Assembly: GCF_003325375.1 (NCBI RefSeq)
Contig: NZ_CP030862.1
Coordinates: forward strand, 2,421,501-2,485,500
Direction: 5' to 3'
DNA: 64,000 nucleotides
DNA from: Streptomyces globosus
Lineage (GTDB): Bacteria > Actinomycetota > Actinomycetes > Streptomycetales > Streptomycetaceae
Within the stretch, counting starts at the first letter, position 1. Each line of letters begins with the position of its first letter. The notes under the pieces were generated by a model, which worked only from the letters and a program-made list of their open reading frames with translations, searched no databases and was not told the DNA's origin. A program made the position numbers and the translations under genes. Below are positions 17,291 to 25,503 of this stretch, piece by piece.

Positions 17291-18687
17291 CGAACACCCT
17301 CCCCAGCACCACACTCCCGACGGCTGTGCACTTCAGCGGTCTCGGTGGCAAGGGAATCGCCCCTGCCGCCTCCCTGGCCTTGGCCGCCGGCATGCGAGTG
17401 ACCGGCGACGACCTGGTGCCCAACCACCGCACTGACATCTTCACCGCCCACGGCGTACCGGTGGCTCTCGGCGTCAATCACATGCCCCGTGACGTCGACC
17501 TGCTCGTCTCCAGTGCGGCTGTGCCCGTGAACACGGCTGCCCCCATCCACCAGATGGGGCGGCTGGAATTCGTCCAGCACCTGTTCTCCGAGCACCGCAA
17601 GCGCATCCTGGCCGTCGCCGGATCGCTGGGCAAGTCCACTGCCGCAGCCATGGTTCACCGCATCCTGTCCCGTGTCGCTCCCTCCGCCTACATCGGAGCC
17701 GACGTGCCGGGGCTGCTGTGCGGCGGAGAACTCACGACCGGGGAATGGGCCGTGGTCGAAGCCTGCGAGTACCGCAGTGCCTACAGCGCACTGACCCCTG
17801 AGATCGTGATCGCCCTGAACATGGTGCAGAACCACGAGGACGATCTCGGCGCCGGAACGGCCGGGTTCGAGCGGAGCATGACCAGGTTTCTCACCGAAGG
17901 ACCCACTCCTCCCGGCCTGATCGTCATGCCCTCCGAGGTGGCAGGCCTGATGTCCCCCCACCTCGCCGCTGCCGGAACTGCCGGGCAGATCGAGGTGATC
18001 GGGGCCGGCGGTCCGTGGCAGGTTCACGTTCTGCGGCAGGACACCAAGGGCTCCACCTTCCGGCTCACCCATGGCGGGCGCGATGCCGGAACGTGGACCG
18101 TCCCCGCTCCCGGACCACATCTGATTCCCGGCGCAGCCTGCGGCATCGTCTCCGCGCTGCACCTCGGGCTCCAGACGAGCGACATTGCCGCCGGACTGGC
18201 TGACTTCCGTCTGCCGGGACGGCGCATGAGCGTCGTGCACTCGGACGAGCGACTGGTCGTCGTGGACGACAACGCACGTCAGCCGGATCAGGTCCGTGCC
18301 CTCATCCAGGCACTCCGCCAGGCCCACCCCGACCGGACCCTCGTCGTCGCGGTGGCCCCTTGGGGACGCCGCAACAAGCGGGACCTGACCGCCTGGCCGG
18401 AAGCGCTGTCCGGGGCAGACGCGGTATGGGTCCTGCCTGTCGGCGACAACGCGGCCCCGGGAGGGGAGGACCCGGACGCTGATGTCCGGCTTACCGCGTT
18501 GCTTCGCCGCTCGGGAACCGTCGCACACGCCATCGAGAATGACATGGACCTGCCAATTCCGGGAGGTGGTGCGAAGGGCCTCGTCATCGCCACCGCCGGC
18601 TACGACGCCAATGCAGCCGAATTCGCCACGCTGCACCGGCAGGCCGTCAACGCCCTCGGCAGTCCCGCACAGGAAGCCGGAGAGTAG
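17287..18687 (+). CDS. Mur-ligase family protein (MurC-like)
   Basis: 466 aa; ATG 17287 overlaps the upstream stop as ATGA. It starts with a MurC-like Rossmann part (HFSGLGGKGIAPAASLAL), then a P-loop ILAVAGSLGKSTAAAMVHR. Usual MurC/Mpl enzymes have GTHGKTT, so the loop is altered but keeps GK[ST]. VVEACEYR matches the metal-binding 'EacEY' line, ALNMVQNHEDDLG the 'iT-NI--DHlD' line, and VVDDNARQPDQV the 'v-DDYAHHP' line of MurC. The family joins an amino acid or peptide to a carboxylate using ATP. In this operon it may attach an amino group to a phosphoramidate-bearing intermediate; the substrate is unknown. Confidence 0.8.
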   Translation: MTNTLPSTTLPTAVHFSGLGGKGIAPAASLALAAGMRVTGDDLVPNHRTDIFTAHGVPVALGVNHMPRDVDLLVSSAAVPVNTAAPIHQMGRLEFVQHLFSEHRKRILAVAGSLGKSTAAAMVHRILSRVAPSAYIGADVPGLLCGGELTTGEWAVVEACEYRSAYSALTPEIVIALNMVQNHEDDLGAGTAGFERSMTRFLTEGPTPPGLIVMPSEVAGLMSPHLAAAGTAGQIEVIGAGGPWQVHVLRQDTKGSTFRLTHGGRDAGTWTVPAPGPHLIPGAACGIVSALHLGLQTSDIAAGLADFRLPGRRMSVVHSDERLVVVDDNARQPDQVRALIQALRQAHPDRTLVVAVAPWGRRNKRDLTAWPEALSGADAVWVLPVGDNAAPGGEDPDADVRLTALLRRSGTVAHAIENDMDLPIPGGGAKGLVIATAGYDANAAEFATLHRQAVNALGSPAQEAGE

Positions 18688-19659
18688 ATGTCCACCCGCC
18701 ACCGACCGGCACGCTTCACCGCCCTGCTGGTCACTACGCGCGAAGGGGCCGTCCTGCTCACGCAGGGCGGCCCCCGCCCCGGGGACCTACCCCACAGCAG
18801 AATTCGGACCCACGAGAACCCCTACAGCGCAGCACGACGTCTGGCAGCCGGCCTGAACCTCTCCCTCGCAGAGACAACGCTCCTGGCCGTCGACGAAGCC
18901 GAGGGTTGCAACGGACCGCAGACCGTCCATGTCATGTCCGCACGCCTGTCTCCCGGCAGTGCTCCACCCTCAGCCGGACACTGCCTGACCCCAGTGGGTC
19001 AGGCAACCGCTGCCATGACACCCTCTGCCGCGTCACGGCTGAAAGCCGTATGCCGGGCAACGATCCTCAACACCATGTCGCCGACCCGCCAGGAGCCCCT
19101 GAGGCTTGTCGAGGGCCGCAACCTTCTCCAACACGCAACCAAAGCAGAGCGAACCCGATCCCGCTTCACCTGGCATCCCGGCCTCACACCGCCCGAAGAG
19201 ATACCAGTGCAACAGACCTGGGGATGGCTCGTCGATCCACATGGCCGTGTTCTGGTGATGCTCGACCGGCACGGCGTTCCGAGCCTGCCGGGAGGGCGCC
19301 CCGAAGCCGGGGAGAGCCCCTGCGAAACCCTGGCCCGCGAGGCAGAGGAAGAAGTGCAAGCAAGGCTGAGCACCCCCTACCCGCTGGGCTATCAGCAAGT
19401 GCGGGAGCACGGCCGTCCGCCTTACGCTCAGTTGCGCATGGCAGCACTCCTGCGGGGCCTCGATTCCGCAGCCCCAGACCGCGACACCGGGGAGAAGTAC
19501 CAACGGGTACTCATTCCTGCTCGACAGGCGAACCTGCTGCTCGGCTGGGGGCCGGAGGGAGACGCACAAGCACACGCAGTCTCACGGATCTGGCCTCCCC
19601 GCACGACACGTCCCGCCCAGTACGTGCCTGAAACCGGCCTGGAGTTCACCGAGGAATGA
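18688..19659 (+). CDS. Tandem NUDIX-type hydrolase, N-terminal copy degenerate
   Basis: 323 aa; ATG 18688 follows the Mur-ligase stop directly. The C-terminal half has a full NUDIX box, GRPEAGESPCETLAREAEEE. The N-terminal half (residues about 8-130) has the general fold pattern (FTALLVTTREGAVLLTQGG) without the REXXEE residues, so it looks like an inactive copy. NUDIX enzymes cut nucleoside diphosphate linkages. As the last gene of the operon it could release a phosphoramidate group from a CDP carrier. That role is a guess. Confidence 0.75.
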   Translation: MSTRHRPARFTALLVTTREGAVLLTQGGPRPGDLPHSRIRTHENPYSAARRLAAGLNLSLAETTLLAVDEAEGCNGPQTVHVMSARLSPGSAPPSAGHCLTPVGQATAAMTPSAASRLKAVCRATILNTMSPTRQEPLRLVEGRNLLQHATKAERTRSRFTWHPGLTPPEEIPVQQTWGWLVDPHGRVLVMLDRHGVPSLPGGRPEAGESPCETLAREAEEEVQARLSTPYPLGYQQVREHGRPPYAQLRMAALLRGLDSAAPDRDTGEKYQRVLIPARQANLLLGWGPEGDAQAHAVSRIWPPRTTRPAQYVPETGLEFTEE

Positions 19660-19665
19660 CTGCAA

Positions 19666-19695
19666 GTGCTGCCTGGCCATCGGACCAGGCAGCAC
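19666..19695 (+). terminator. Hairpin terminator at the end of the phosphoramidate operon
   Basis: The 11-bp stem GTGCTGCCTGG / CCAGGCAGCAC with an 8-base loop starts seven bases after the last stop codon and lies before the convergent NUDIX gene. Confidence 0.85.
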
Positions 19696-19772
19696 ACGCC
19701 GCACCATGCACAGAGAGAAAACCGGCGGGCCTCCCCTGGGAGGGCGAACCCAGCCCAGACCCTCGACAGGGA

Positions 19773-20525
19773 CTAAGCGGAACCAGAAGAACCAGAAAAC
19801 GCAAAATTCCGGCGGACGATCGGCTGCAGGTAGTCCACTTGTTCCCCGGCAAGACGGGACAACTCGGCCTCGGAGTCGATCAGTGCGATCCTGTCGAGTT
19901 CAGAAGCCCGACCCTGTTCTCGCTCCGAGGACACCAAAGCCGCAAATCGTTGATGCAGGAATTCGGCGGGCAGAGCAGGGGCGCGAAACACAAAACCGAC
20001 ACTACCCCGCGCGCCACGCGTGACAACCCACAGAGACAGGGATTCGGGCAATGTGTCGATGCCGAGCTCCTCCATAAGCTCTCGTGCCGCATGTCGGCGC
20101 AGCGGAGCCACATCGAGAGACTCACCCCTAAGAGGGGGCTCCATGGAGCCCCCCGGCAGTTGCCATCGTCCGGGGGTGGACGTTGAAGAAGACATACGGG
20201 CCACCAAAAGACGTCCGTCCTCCGTCGGCTGGGCAACGCACACGAAAACGGATGAAACGGAGGGAGCGTCGGGAATCTGACGCAGCATACGGTATCTGTA
20301 TGCCGCCCTTGCCCAGGAGAGAATCAAACTCCCTGGTTCCTTCCACTCTACATCCATGCAAGCTACTGTGGGCCCATCGAAAAGGTTCGGATTTTCCTGA
20401 ACCGCTTCAGACCAAGCACGTTCCATCGTCAGGCGGTCTGGCTCAGAAATTGGGTGCCACGCCTTTTCGACAAAGCGGATGCGACGGACATCGAAAATCT
20501 CTACACCAGAGGATGCGTTAGTCAC
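19773..20525 (-). CDS. NUDIX hydrolase, convergent to the operon
   Basis: 250 aa from GTG 20525. The NUDIX box is PGGSMEPP followed by a short insertion and then RRHAARELMEELG, so the motif is spread by about eight residues compared with the standard box. The N-terminal 90 residues (ISEPDRLTMERAWSEAVQEN) are not part of the NUDIX fold and are unrecognised. It may act in the same metabolism as the operon it faces, but it has its own promoter side. Confidence 0.75.
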   Translation of the reverse strand: MTNASSGVEIFDVRRIRFVEKAWHPISEPDRLTMERAWSEAVQENPNLFDGPTVACMDVEWKEPGSLILSWARAAYRYRMLRQIPDAPSVSSVFVCVAQPTEDGRLLVARMSSSTSTPGRWQLPGGSMEPPLRGESLDVAPLRRHAARELMEELGIDTLPESLSLWVVTRGARGSVGFVFRAPALPAEFLHQRFAALVSSEREQGRASELDRIALIDSEAELSRLAGEQVDYLQPIVRRNFAFSGSSGSA

Positions 20526-20581
20526 TGACCTATGCTCTCACATCGCGTGCGACGTGCGAGCAGATTGGTCCGGATCGAAGG

Positions 20582-20707
20582 ATGGCGGTCTCTTTCCAGA
20601 ACGTCCATGCCGGCCACAGCTACACCTTCAGGAGTCAGGTGCGCCGGCTGATCCTCGGCGTACGCCAGTGGGGCACACCGTGCAGACCGACCACGGAAGA
20701 GGTTTGA
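20582..20707 (+). CDS. Possible 41-aa small protein
   Basis: ATG 20582 to TGA 20707 gives MAVSFQNVHAGHSYTFRS... with VRRLILGVRQWGTPC. Codon choice is coding-like, and a rho-independent-looking terminator follows at 20772-20830 on the same strand. The ribosome site is weak (GAAGG touches the ATG). The function is unknown; a non-coding RNA is the alternative. Confidence 0.35.
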   Translation: MAVSFQNVHAGHSYTFRSQVRRLILGVRQWGTPCRPTTEEV

Positions 20708-20771
20708 TTTCTGAGCGCTGCAGATGATCCCTGGGGCGTGTCCCTGGAGATCTCTGCAGCTCCGACTTCCC

Positions 20772-20830
20772 CAGCACCCCGGTGCGCGCTCTGCCTTCGG
20801 GCAGGCGCGGCGCCGGGGTGCTGTGTTTTT
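20772..20830 (+). terminator. Rho-independent-type terminator
   Basis: The 11-bp stem CAGCACCCCGG / CCGGGGTGCTG encloses a second hairpin (CTGCC-TTCG-GGCAG) and is followed by TGTTTTTTC. This is an unusually clear T-run for a Streptomyces sequence. It marks the end of a plus-strand transcript starting after 20525. Confidence 0.85.
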
Positions 20831-20937
20831 TCGTGGCCCGCCCTACTCGCCCCGTGAAGGCAGTGAGCACAAGGGATCAGCAGAGCTGATCCGGATCCGA
20901 CGTTGAAGAACATCCCTGTTCCGCCAGGAGCCGAACC

Positions 20938-21048
20938 ATGAACTGCCCGAACTGCGCCAGCGATATGGAGTCGATCGCCTACGGCATCCGCGCTGGCAAG
21001 AAGGTCACGCACACGTGCTCCGAGTGCGGTTACAACGAAACACGCTGA
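20938..21048 (+). CDS. 36-aa zinc-ribbon microprotein
   Basis: ATG 20938 has AGGAG seven bases upstream. The protein begins MNCPNCASDME and ends CSECGYNETR, so two Cys-x-x-Cys pairs 24 residues apart form a zinc ribbon with almost nothing else. Such minimal ribbons can be single-domain nucleic-acid or protein binders. It follows one of the dispersed palindromes (20875-20892). Confidence 0.7.
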   Translation: MNCPNCASDMESIAYGIRAGKKVTHTCSECGYNETR

Positions 21049-21089
21049 GCGGCTGCTTCTCCCTTTCAACTGCGATCTAGAAGGAAACC

Positions 21090-21697
21090 GTGATCTTCGC
21101 CGAGGTGGTTGCCAAAACGCAGCCCCCCGGCCTTTGGCAGGGAGGGCGTGCGCCCGCTGGGCGCCGGCGACCCGGTCGCCGTGCGCGACCTGTATCCCGA
21201 TCGAGCCAGGCAGATCGCTCCTTTCGTAGCCGTCGCCGTCGGCTCACCCATCGCCTGGTGCCTGCTGCGGCATCCGACAAGACCGGTATTGCGACAGCGG
21301 CCGACACGGCCGCTTTGGTTGTGGCGCCACTTCTGCGTCAACATCGGAGCCGCGCTCGCCGGATCACACGGGAGGTGCCTCGCTTCCACAGCGGGACTAC
21401 CGACGCTGTTCTGGTCAACGCCTGCGCCCGCGCACTGTCCGGGAGCGCCGCGGTGCTTCTGCTCCCGCCCCGAAGAACCGGACCGGGCCTGGAGTACAGC
21501 CGGTCCCAGCTACTCGCACGCCCTGCCTGGCAGCCGCCTGTGGTTGCTCTCCCTGGCCAGCCTCTGTGCTCTCACCTACGCCGGCAGCGTCTTCACCGCA
21601 CTGGCCGAAGCTCATGAACTCCGATGGTCTCGACGCGACCGCATACGGATGGACGCAGGTGGCCAGTGCAGCCGCCGTGCTCCTCCTTTCCCGCTGA
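21090..21697 (+). pseudogene. Decayed membrane-protein-like gene
   Basis: Coding-like composition moves between all three frames: VLVNACARALSGSAAVLLL in the first, LWLLSLASLCALTYAGSVF in the second, LDATAYGWTQVASAAAVLLL in the third ending at TGA 21697. The simplest reading is one membrane protein broken by two frameshifts. The family is not recognised. Confidence 0.4.
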
Positions 21698-21997
21698 CCA
21701 TCGACGAGTGGCCCAGGAACCTGCTCGTCGAACTGCACTGGCCGCAGCCGCGCACTCACCAGGCCTTACACGACCGTGGAAGACCACGACGTCGTCGTAC
21801 CCAAGAGCGTGTCGGTGAATGAACAACGCGAGCAGCCGCAGCTCCGGCCGTTTCTGCATGATCAGCGGAGCTGATCCGGTCTGGCCTTCGGAAGATCACG
21901 TCCACGCCAGGAGTGCAGCCGTGAGCCAGGCGCTCCGCTGCAGAGCAGCGCCGGGGGTCTCACTGCCGAATCCATCACATCTTCCGGGGAGATCGCC

Positions 21998-22270
21998 ATG
22001 CCCGGGCGCACCGAGCACACCCTCCTCTACTACATGTCGACGACGCCCTCGCCGAGCAGGGCGTCGCCGCAGTCGAAGGCGCGATCTCTGGCATCAGCCG
22101 TCGGCCGCTGGCCCGCGAGGTGGAGCGTCTGGACACCAGCACCCCGGGCTGGTTCGCCATGTTCCGCAGGCTGGTGCCCGTGGACTGGCTCATCGACGCA
22201 ATGCGTGCCTCCGCCGCATGGGCACCGTCCCCGCCCTGCTCGGCGTGCTCTGGCTGCCACGCTGTCCAGT
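21998..22270 (+). pseudogene. Frameshifted small gene
   Basis: It starts at ATG 21998 with GGGGAG seven bases upstream (MPGRTEHTLLY). After a run of TAC the coding signal jumps frame to HVDDALAEQGVAAVEGAISG and RRLVPVDWLIDAMRAS. It decays before the cloverleaf structure. Function unknown. Confidence 0.4.
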
Positions 22271-22297
22271 GTTCGTGGATGCGGCCCTTCTTGGCTC

Positions 22298-22546
22298 GGT
22301 GGGGGGTGGCGGCCGGGGGTCACAGGTCGGGCGGGGACGCCCCGGAGGGCCTGGCGGCCCTCCGGGGTGGTCTGGCGGGCGCCTTCGGCGCGTTCACCGC
22401 CAGACCATCCCGCGCGAGCGCGGGACGCCAGGCCGGGCGCCTTCGGCGCGTTCACCGGCCTGGTGGCTGGCCCTGCGCAGCAAGCTGCGCGCACCGGGCC
22501 AGCCATCACCGCCCTTTGCTGTGACCCCCGGCCGGCACTCCCCACC
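22298..22546. repeat. Cloverleaf-like inverted-repeat structure
   Basis: Two 28-bp arms, 22298-22325 and 22519-22546, are complementary at 26 of 28 positions. Between them lie five consecutive hairpins: 22340-22367 (12-bp stem), 22369-22406 (10), 22408-22425 (7), 22428-22463 (9) and 22464-22505 (10). Hairpins two and four share an identical loop-side sequence beginning GGGCGCCTTCGGCGCG. Such nested folding is typical of single-strand origins (like sti of pIJ101) or of telomere-type single strands. The exact role is unknown. Confidence 0.8.
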
Positions 22547-22583
22547 GGGCCCGCCAATAAACCGGCTTTGACCTGCGGTTTTC

Positions 22584-22620
22584 GCTGACTCGTGGTGCGA
22601 AATGCTGTAAAGTTTGTCTT
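22584..22620 (+). promoter_or_regulatory. Promoter-like element ahead of the 393-aa gene
   Basis: AAATGCTGTAAAGTTTGTC lies at about 22600-22618. The matching AAATGCTGTAAGGTTT precedes the P-loop kinase at 24197. TAAAGT/TAAGGT could be the -10 box in both. Confidence 0.4.
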
Positions 22621-22675
22621 GTCGGAAGGGGCGGCACACCCCGACCGGCGACCAGTGTCTAGGGAAGGAAATCGA

Positions 22676-23857
22676 ATGACCCGTCAGCTACTCCCCGCCT
22701 CTCTGGAGAACCGACGCAGGGACATCCCGGTCGTGGACTCGCTCCCGGCGAAGGGGTTCCCGGGGTACGTGAACGGCCTCCGCCGCATGGGCACCGTCCA
22801 CGACGTCTACGGCTGGACCAACGTGCTCGCGCACATCAACATGTCGGCCGACGAGGCATACGCCCTCACCGACAAGCGCAGCCCGCACGCCCTGTACGAG
22901 CTGATGCTCATGTCGGCCGGAACCGAGCCCCGTCCGGGGCTGCACGACCACTCGCCGGAGTTCGGCCGGGCGCTGGGGGTCATTGCGGCCCGGTTCGCGG
23001 AGCACTGCCGCGCCTACCAGCTGAGCCCGGTGGTCTCCTGGAGCTACGACCCCCACACCGTCGACCGCGAGTCCATCCAGGGCGAAAAGCGGTTCCACGC
23101 CCACCTTGTGGGCCGTACGCAGGCCGAGCGCGCGGCCGTCGCGGCGCGGGCGGTGCGGGCGGGGCGGCTCTCCCCCGTCCGGTCGCGCCGCATCGTCGAG
23201 GAGGCGTCCGTTCTGGGGGCGCTGATCAGCACGGACATCGTGGACGGGGACGCCCTGCGGGTGCTGGAGCCGGTACCGGCGCTCTCCACCCACACGGCCA
23301 CCGCGACGGCGCAGTACCGCCTGCCGGACGGCTGGGAGAGCCTGGCCAGCCCGGATCTGCACGCCGACCTGACCTACATCCACCGCAAGCTGCGGCGGAT
23401 GTACGACGAGATCACGCGCGTGTGCACCACCGGCACGGCCGGAATGTGGCGGCGGCCCGTGGTCCGGGAGTTCGACCCGCAGGACATCGACGTACCGCTG
23501 CGGACGGCGACCCGGGCGACGCTCGCGCACTACCTCCGGGGGCTGCGCCCCGAGCTTCTGTCCGAGCCCGTGGAGCGGTCGCGGAAGGCGTACGTCTACC
23601 CGCTCGCCGATCTCGCCTACGCGGTGACGATCGCCGAGCAGGACGCGGGGGTGTTCCTGCACCTGCGCACCAACGTGTTCAGCGACCTGGGGGGCGCAGG
23701 AATCAGCATCATGGACGGGGTGATCGTCAAGACGAAGAAGGGAGTGGGCGACATGAGCCCCGCAGAGACCGCCGGGCGAGCCGCGTTCCAGGGCGACTTC
23801 CTGCGGATGCTCCACCGCCACCCCCAGGCCGCACGAGCCCTGTTCCCCCGCCTGTAG
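22676..23857 (+). CDS. Unrecognised 393-aa protein with a His-x-His motif
   Basis: ATG 22676 has AAGGAA upstream. The central stretch VVSWSYDPHTVDRESIQGEK followed by RFHAHLVGRT has a His-Ala-His motif in a hydrophobic strand. This could fit a GalT/HIT-type nucleotidyl transferase or an HUH replication or relaxase fold. A Tyr-rich helix (YIHRKLRRMYDE) lies further on. The C-terminal part (VFLHLRTNVFSDLGGAGISI) looks enzymatic rather than DNA-binding. It sits between the cloverleaf and another hairpin-rich stretch, which would suit a rolling-circle replicon, but I cannot place the family. Confidence 0.7.
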   Translation: MTRQLLPASLENRRRDIPVVDSLPAKGFPGYVNGLRRMGTVHDVYGWTNVLAHINMSADEAYALTDKRSPHALYELMLMSAGTEPRPGLHDHSPEFGRALGVIAARFAEHCRAYQLSPVVSWSYDPHTVDRESIQGEKRFHAHLVGRTQAERAAVAARAVRAGRLSPVRSRRIVEEASVLGALISTDIVDGDALRVLEPVPALSTHTATATAQYRLPDGWESLASPDLHADLTYIHRKLRRMYDEITRVCTTGTAGMWRRPVVREFDPQDIDVPLRTATRATLAHYLRGLRPELLSEPVERSRKAYVYPLADLAYAVTIAEQDAGVFLHLRTNVFSDLGGAGISIMDGVIVKTKKGVGDMSPAETAGRAAFQGDFLRMLHRHPQAARALFPRL

Positions 23858-23864
23858 AACCGCA

Positions 23865-23893
23865 GGGCCGGACCCGGTCACCGGGTCCGGCCC
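23865..23893 (+). terminator. Hairpin terminator after the 393-aa gene
   Basis: The 13-bp stem GGGCCGGACCCGG / CCGGGTCCGGCCC with a 3-base loop begins eight bases after the stop. Confidence 0.8.
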
Positions 23894-24190
23894 CCGGTCG
23901 GACCACCCGCCCCGCCCCCTTCGTGATGATCATGAAGGGGGCGGGCGCGCGGGAAAAGGACAGCCGCAAGCGGCTGGCGTCCGCCCCTTCAAGCTCCCTT
24001 CGGTCGCGGGGCGGACCCAGGGGAAACGCCGCCCCCTGAGTGGCCTGCGGCCACGGGCGGCTCTCTTCTGCCCTCCGGGCAGGCGCTGCGCGCCGGGCCC
24101 CTTGAAGCTCCCTTCGGTCGCGGGCCCGCCCCTGCGGGGCCAAGGAGCCGCCTCCGGCGGCACCCGAAGCGGCCTGCAGACCGACATGGA
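23894..24190. other. Hairpin-rich non-coding stretch
   Basis: It contains the hairpin CCCCTTC...GAAGGGG (about 23918-23941), CAGCCGCAAGCGGCTG, and two copies of AAGCTCCCTTCGGTCGCGGG about 115 bp apart. No gene is seen. Together with the cloverleaf it flanks the 393-aa gene with structured DNA. Confidence 0.6.
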
Positions 24191-24245
24191 CGGCTCAAAA
24201 TGCTGTAAGGTTTTTTGTGTCAAACCTTGCAGAGATGAGGCGCAC

Positions 24246-24818
24246 ATGCGACGGGTCGCACTGTTCGGGCCCCCGGCCACCGGGAAATCGACGCTCGCCC
24301 GCTGGCTCTCGACGGAACTGAACGAACCCCACACCGACCTCGACGACATCCTGTTCACCCCCGAGGGGCCGCTGCCGCTGGAGGAGTTCCGCCGGCAGGC
24401 CGCAGCGATCACCGCGACCGACGGATGGATTGTCGAAGGGAACTTCTCCAAGCTCGCGGACGTCGTCTGGCACCGGGCCGACACCCTGATCTGGCTCGAC
24501 TTCCCGCTGCCGCTGATCCTGTACCGGATCGTCCGCCGGAGCCTGCGCCAGCTTGCCGGCCGCGAGGACAGCGCCCAGGCCCGGCGCCTCACCTGGTCCG
24601 CGGCGTTCTTCGCCCGCCGGTCCCTGCTGCGCACCGCGATCCGCAAGTACCGGACCAACCGGCCCCGGTACGCCCGGCAGATAGCCGAGACCGCCGGCCT
24701 GGGGGTCGAGGTCGTACGGCTCCGCAGCCCGCGCCAAGTCCGGCGCTGGAGGCAGCAGACAGCGAAAGGGCCGGCGGAGAGCCGCTCACGAGCGGCCCGG
24801 CACACCACCGGCCCTTAA
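24246..24818 (+). CDS. P-loop kinase (topology-modulation/adenylate-kinase-like)
   Basis: 190 aa from ATG 24246, with GAGATGAGG upstream. VALFGPPATGKSTLARWLS is the Walker A loop, HTDLDDILFTP an early acidic substrate/metal line, and DGWIVEGNFSKLADVV plus ADTLIWLDFPL fit the small nucleoside/AAA-type kinases annotated as DNA topology modulation protein. The Arg-rich lid (RIVRRSLRQLAGRED) is present. The substrate is unknown. Just upstream, AAGGTTT and AAACCTT flank TTTGTGTC as an inverted repeat that may be an operator. Confidence 0.75.
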   Translation: MRRVALFGPPATGKSTLARWLSTELNEPHTDLDDILFTPEGPLPLEEFRRQAAAITATDGWIVEGNFSKLADVVWHRADTLIWLDFPLPLILYRIVRRSLRQLAGREDSAQARRLTWSAAFFARRSLLRTAIRKYRTNRPRYARQIAETAGLGVEVVRLRSPRQVRRWRQQTAKGPAESRSRAARHTTGP

Positions 24819-24906
24819 CCAGCATCTCCACGACCAGCTGACGCCGGCGCGGGGAAGCACCCCCAGCATACAAGGCGCGCCGCCCCCGACAGCCCGAAGG
24901 AACCCT

Positions 24907-25503
24907 GTGATCCCCCGCAACCGCCCCGTGATCAACGAACGGGACATCGCCGAGAGAGCCGGCGTCCCCCTCACCACCTGGAGACGCCGGGACGCACCAG
25001 CTTTCCGGCAACGGGTACCCGCCCTCTTCGACGGCCGCGTACTCGTCTACGACCAGGCCCAGGTCCACGCCTACCTCAACGGACAGCCCATCCCCCCGCT
25101 GCCCGCCTCACCGCACCCCGACGACCTGCTCAACGACCAGGAAGCCGCAGCCCTCCTCGGAGTGACACCCGGCACCATCCGCGCGTACGCCAGCCAGAAC
25201 TACCTCCCCAGAGGCACCACCGTTTACGGCCTCCGCCTCTGGACCCGCCAGGACATCGAAGCCCGCCGCGACACCCCGCCCCGCCAAGGGCAGGGCGGCG
25301 GACGCCCCCCGGGCAAGAGCGGCCCCACTAAGGCGCACGCCTACGCAGACGACCCCCGCCTCCGCCTCGCCGCACAAGCCCTCACTGCCTCACCGGACAC
25401 CCCCCGCACGCGCCTCGCTGCCGCCCTGGCCGAGCAGCACGGCAGCTCCACCCGCACCTGGGAACGCCTCCTCGCCCAGGCCGCCCGCACCCCCGCCCAG
25501 TGA
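24907..25503 (+). CDS. Two-HTH DNA-binding protein (MerR/excisionase-like)
   Basis: 198 aa from GTG 24907. Two winged-helix-like units are visible: INERDIAERAGVPLTTWRRR and LLNDQEAAALLGVTPGTIRA, the second with the 'W-x-R-x-D-I' end (LWTRQDIEARR). A basic Pro/Gly linker and a helical tail follow. It is probably a regulator or an excisionase/AlpA-type protein. Its stop overlaps the next tiny gene. Confidence 0.75.
   Translation: MIPRNRPVINERDIAERAGVPLTTWRRRDAPAFRQRVPALFDGRVLVYDQAQVHAYLNGQPIPPLPASPHPDDLLNDQEAAALLGVTPGTIRAYASQNYLPRGTTVYGLRLWTRQDIEARRDTPPRQGQGGGRPPGKSGPTKAHAYADDPRLRLAAQALTASPDTPRTRLAAALAEQHGSSTRTWERLLAQAARTPAQ

Noticed and set aside
22676-23857. Calling the 393-aa protein a rolling-circle Rep
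   Set aside because: Only the His-x-His motif fits; the other Rep motifs could not be placed with confidence, so it is left unrecognised.
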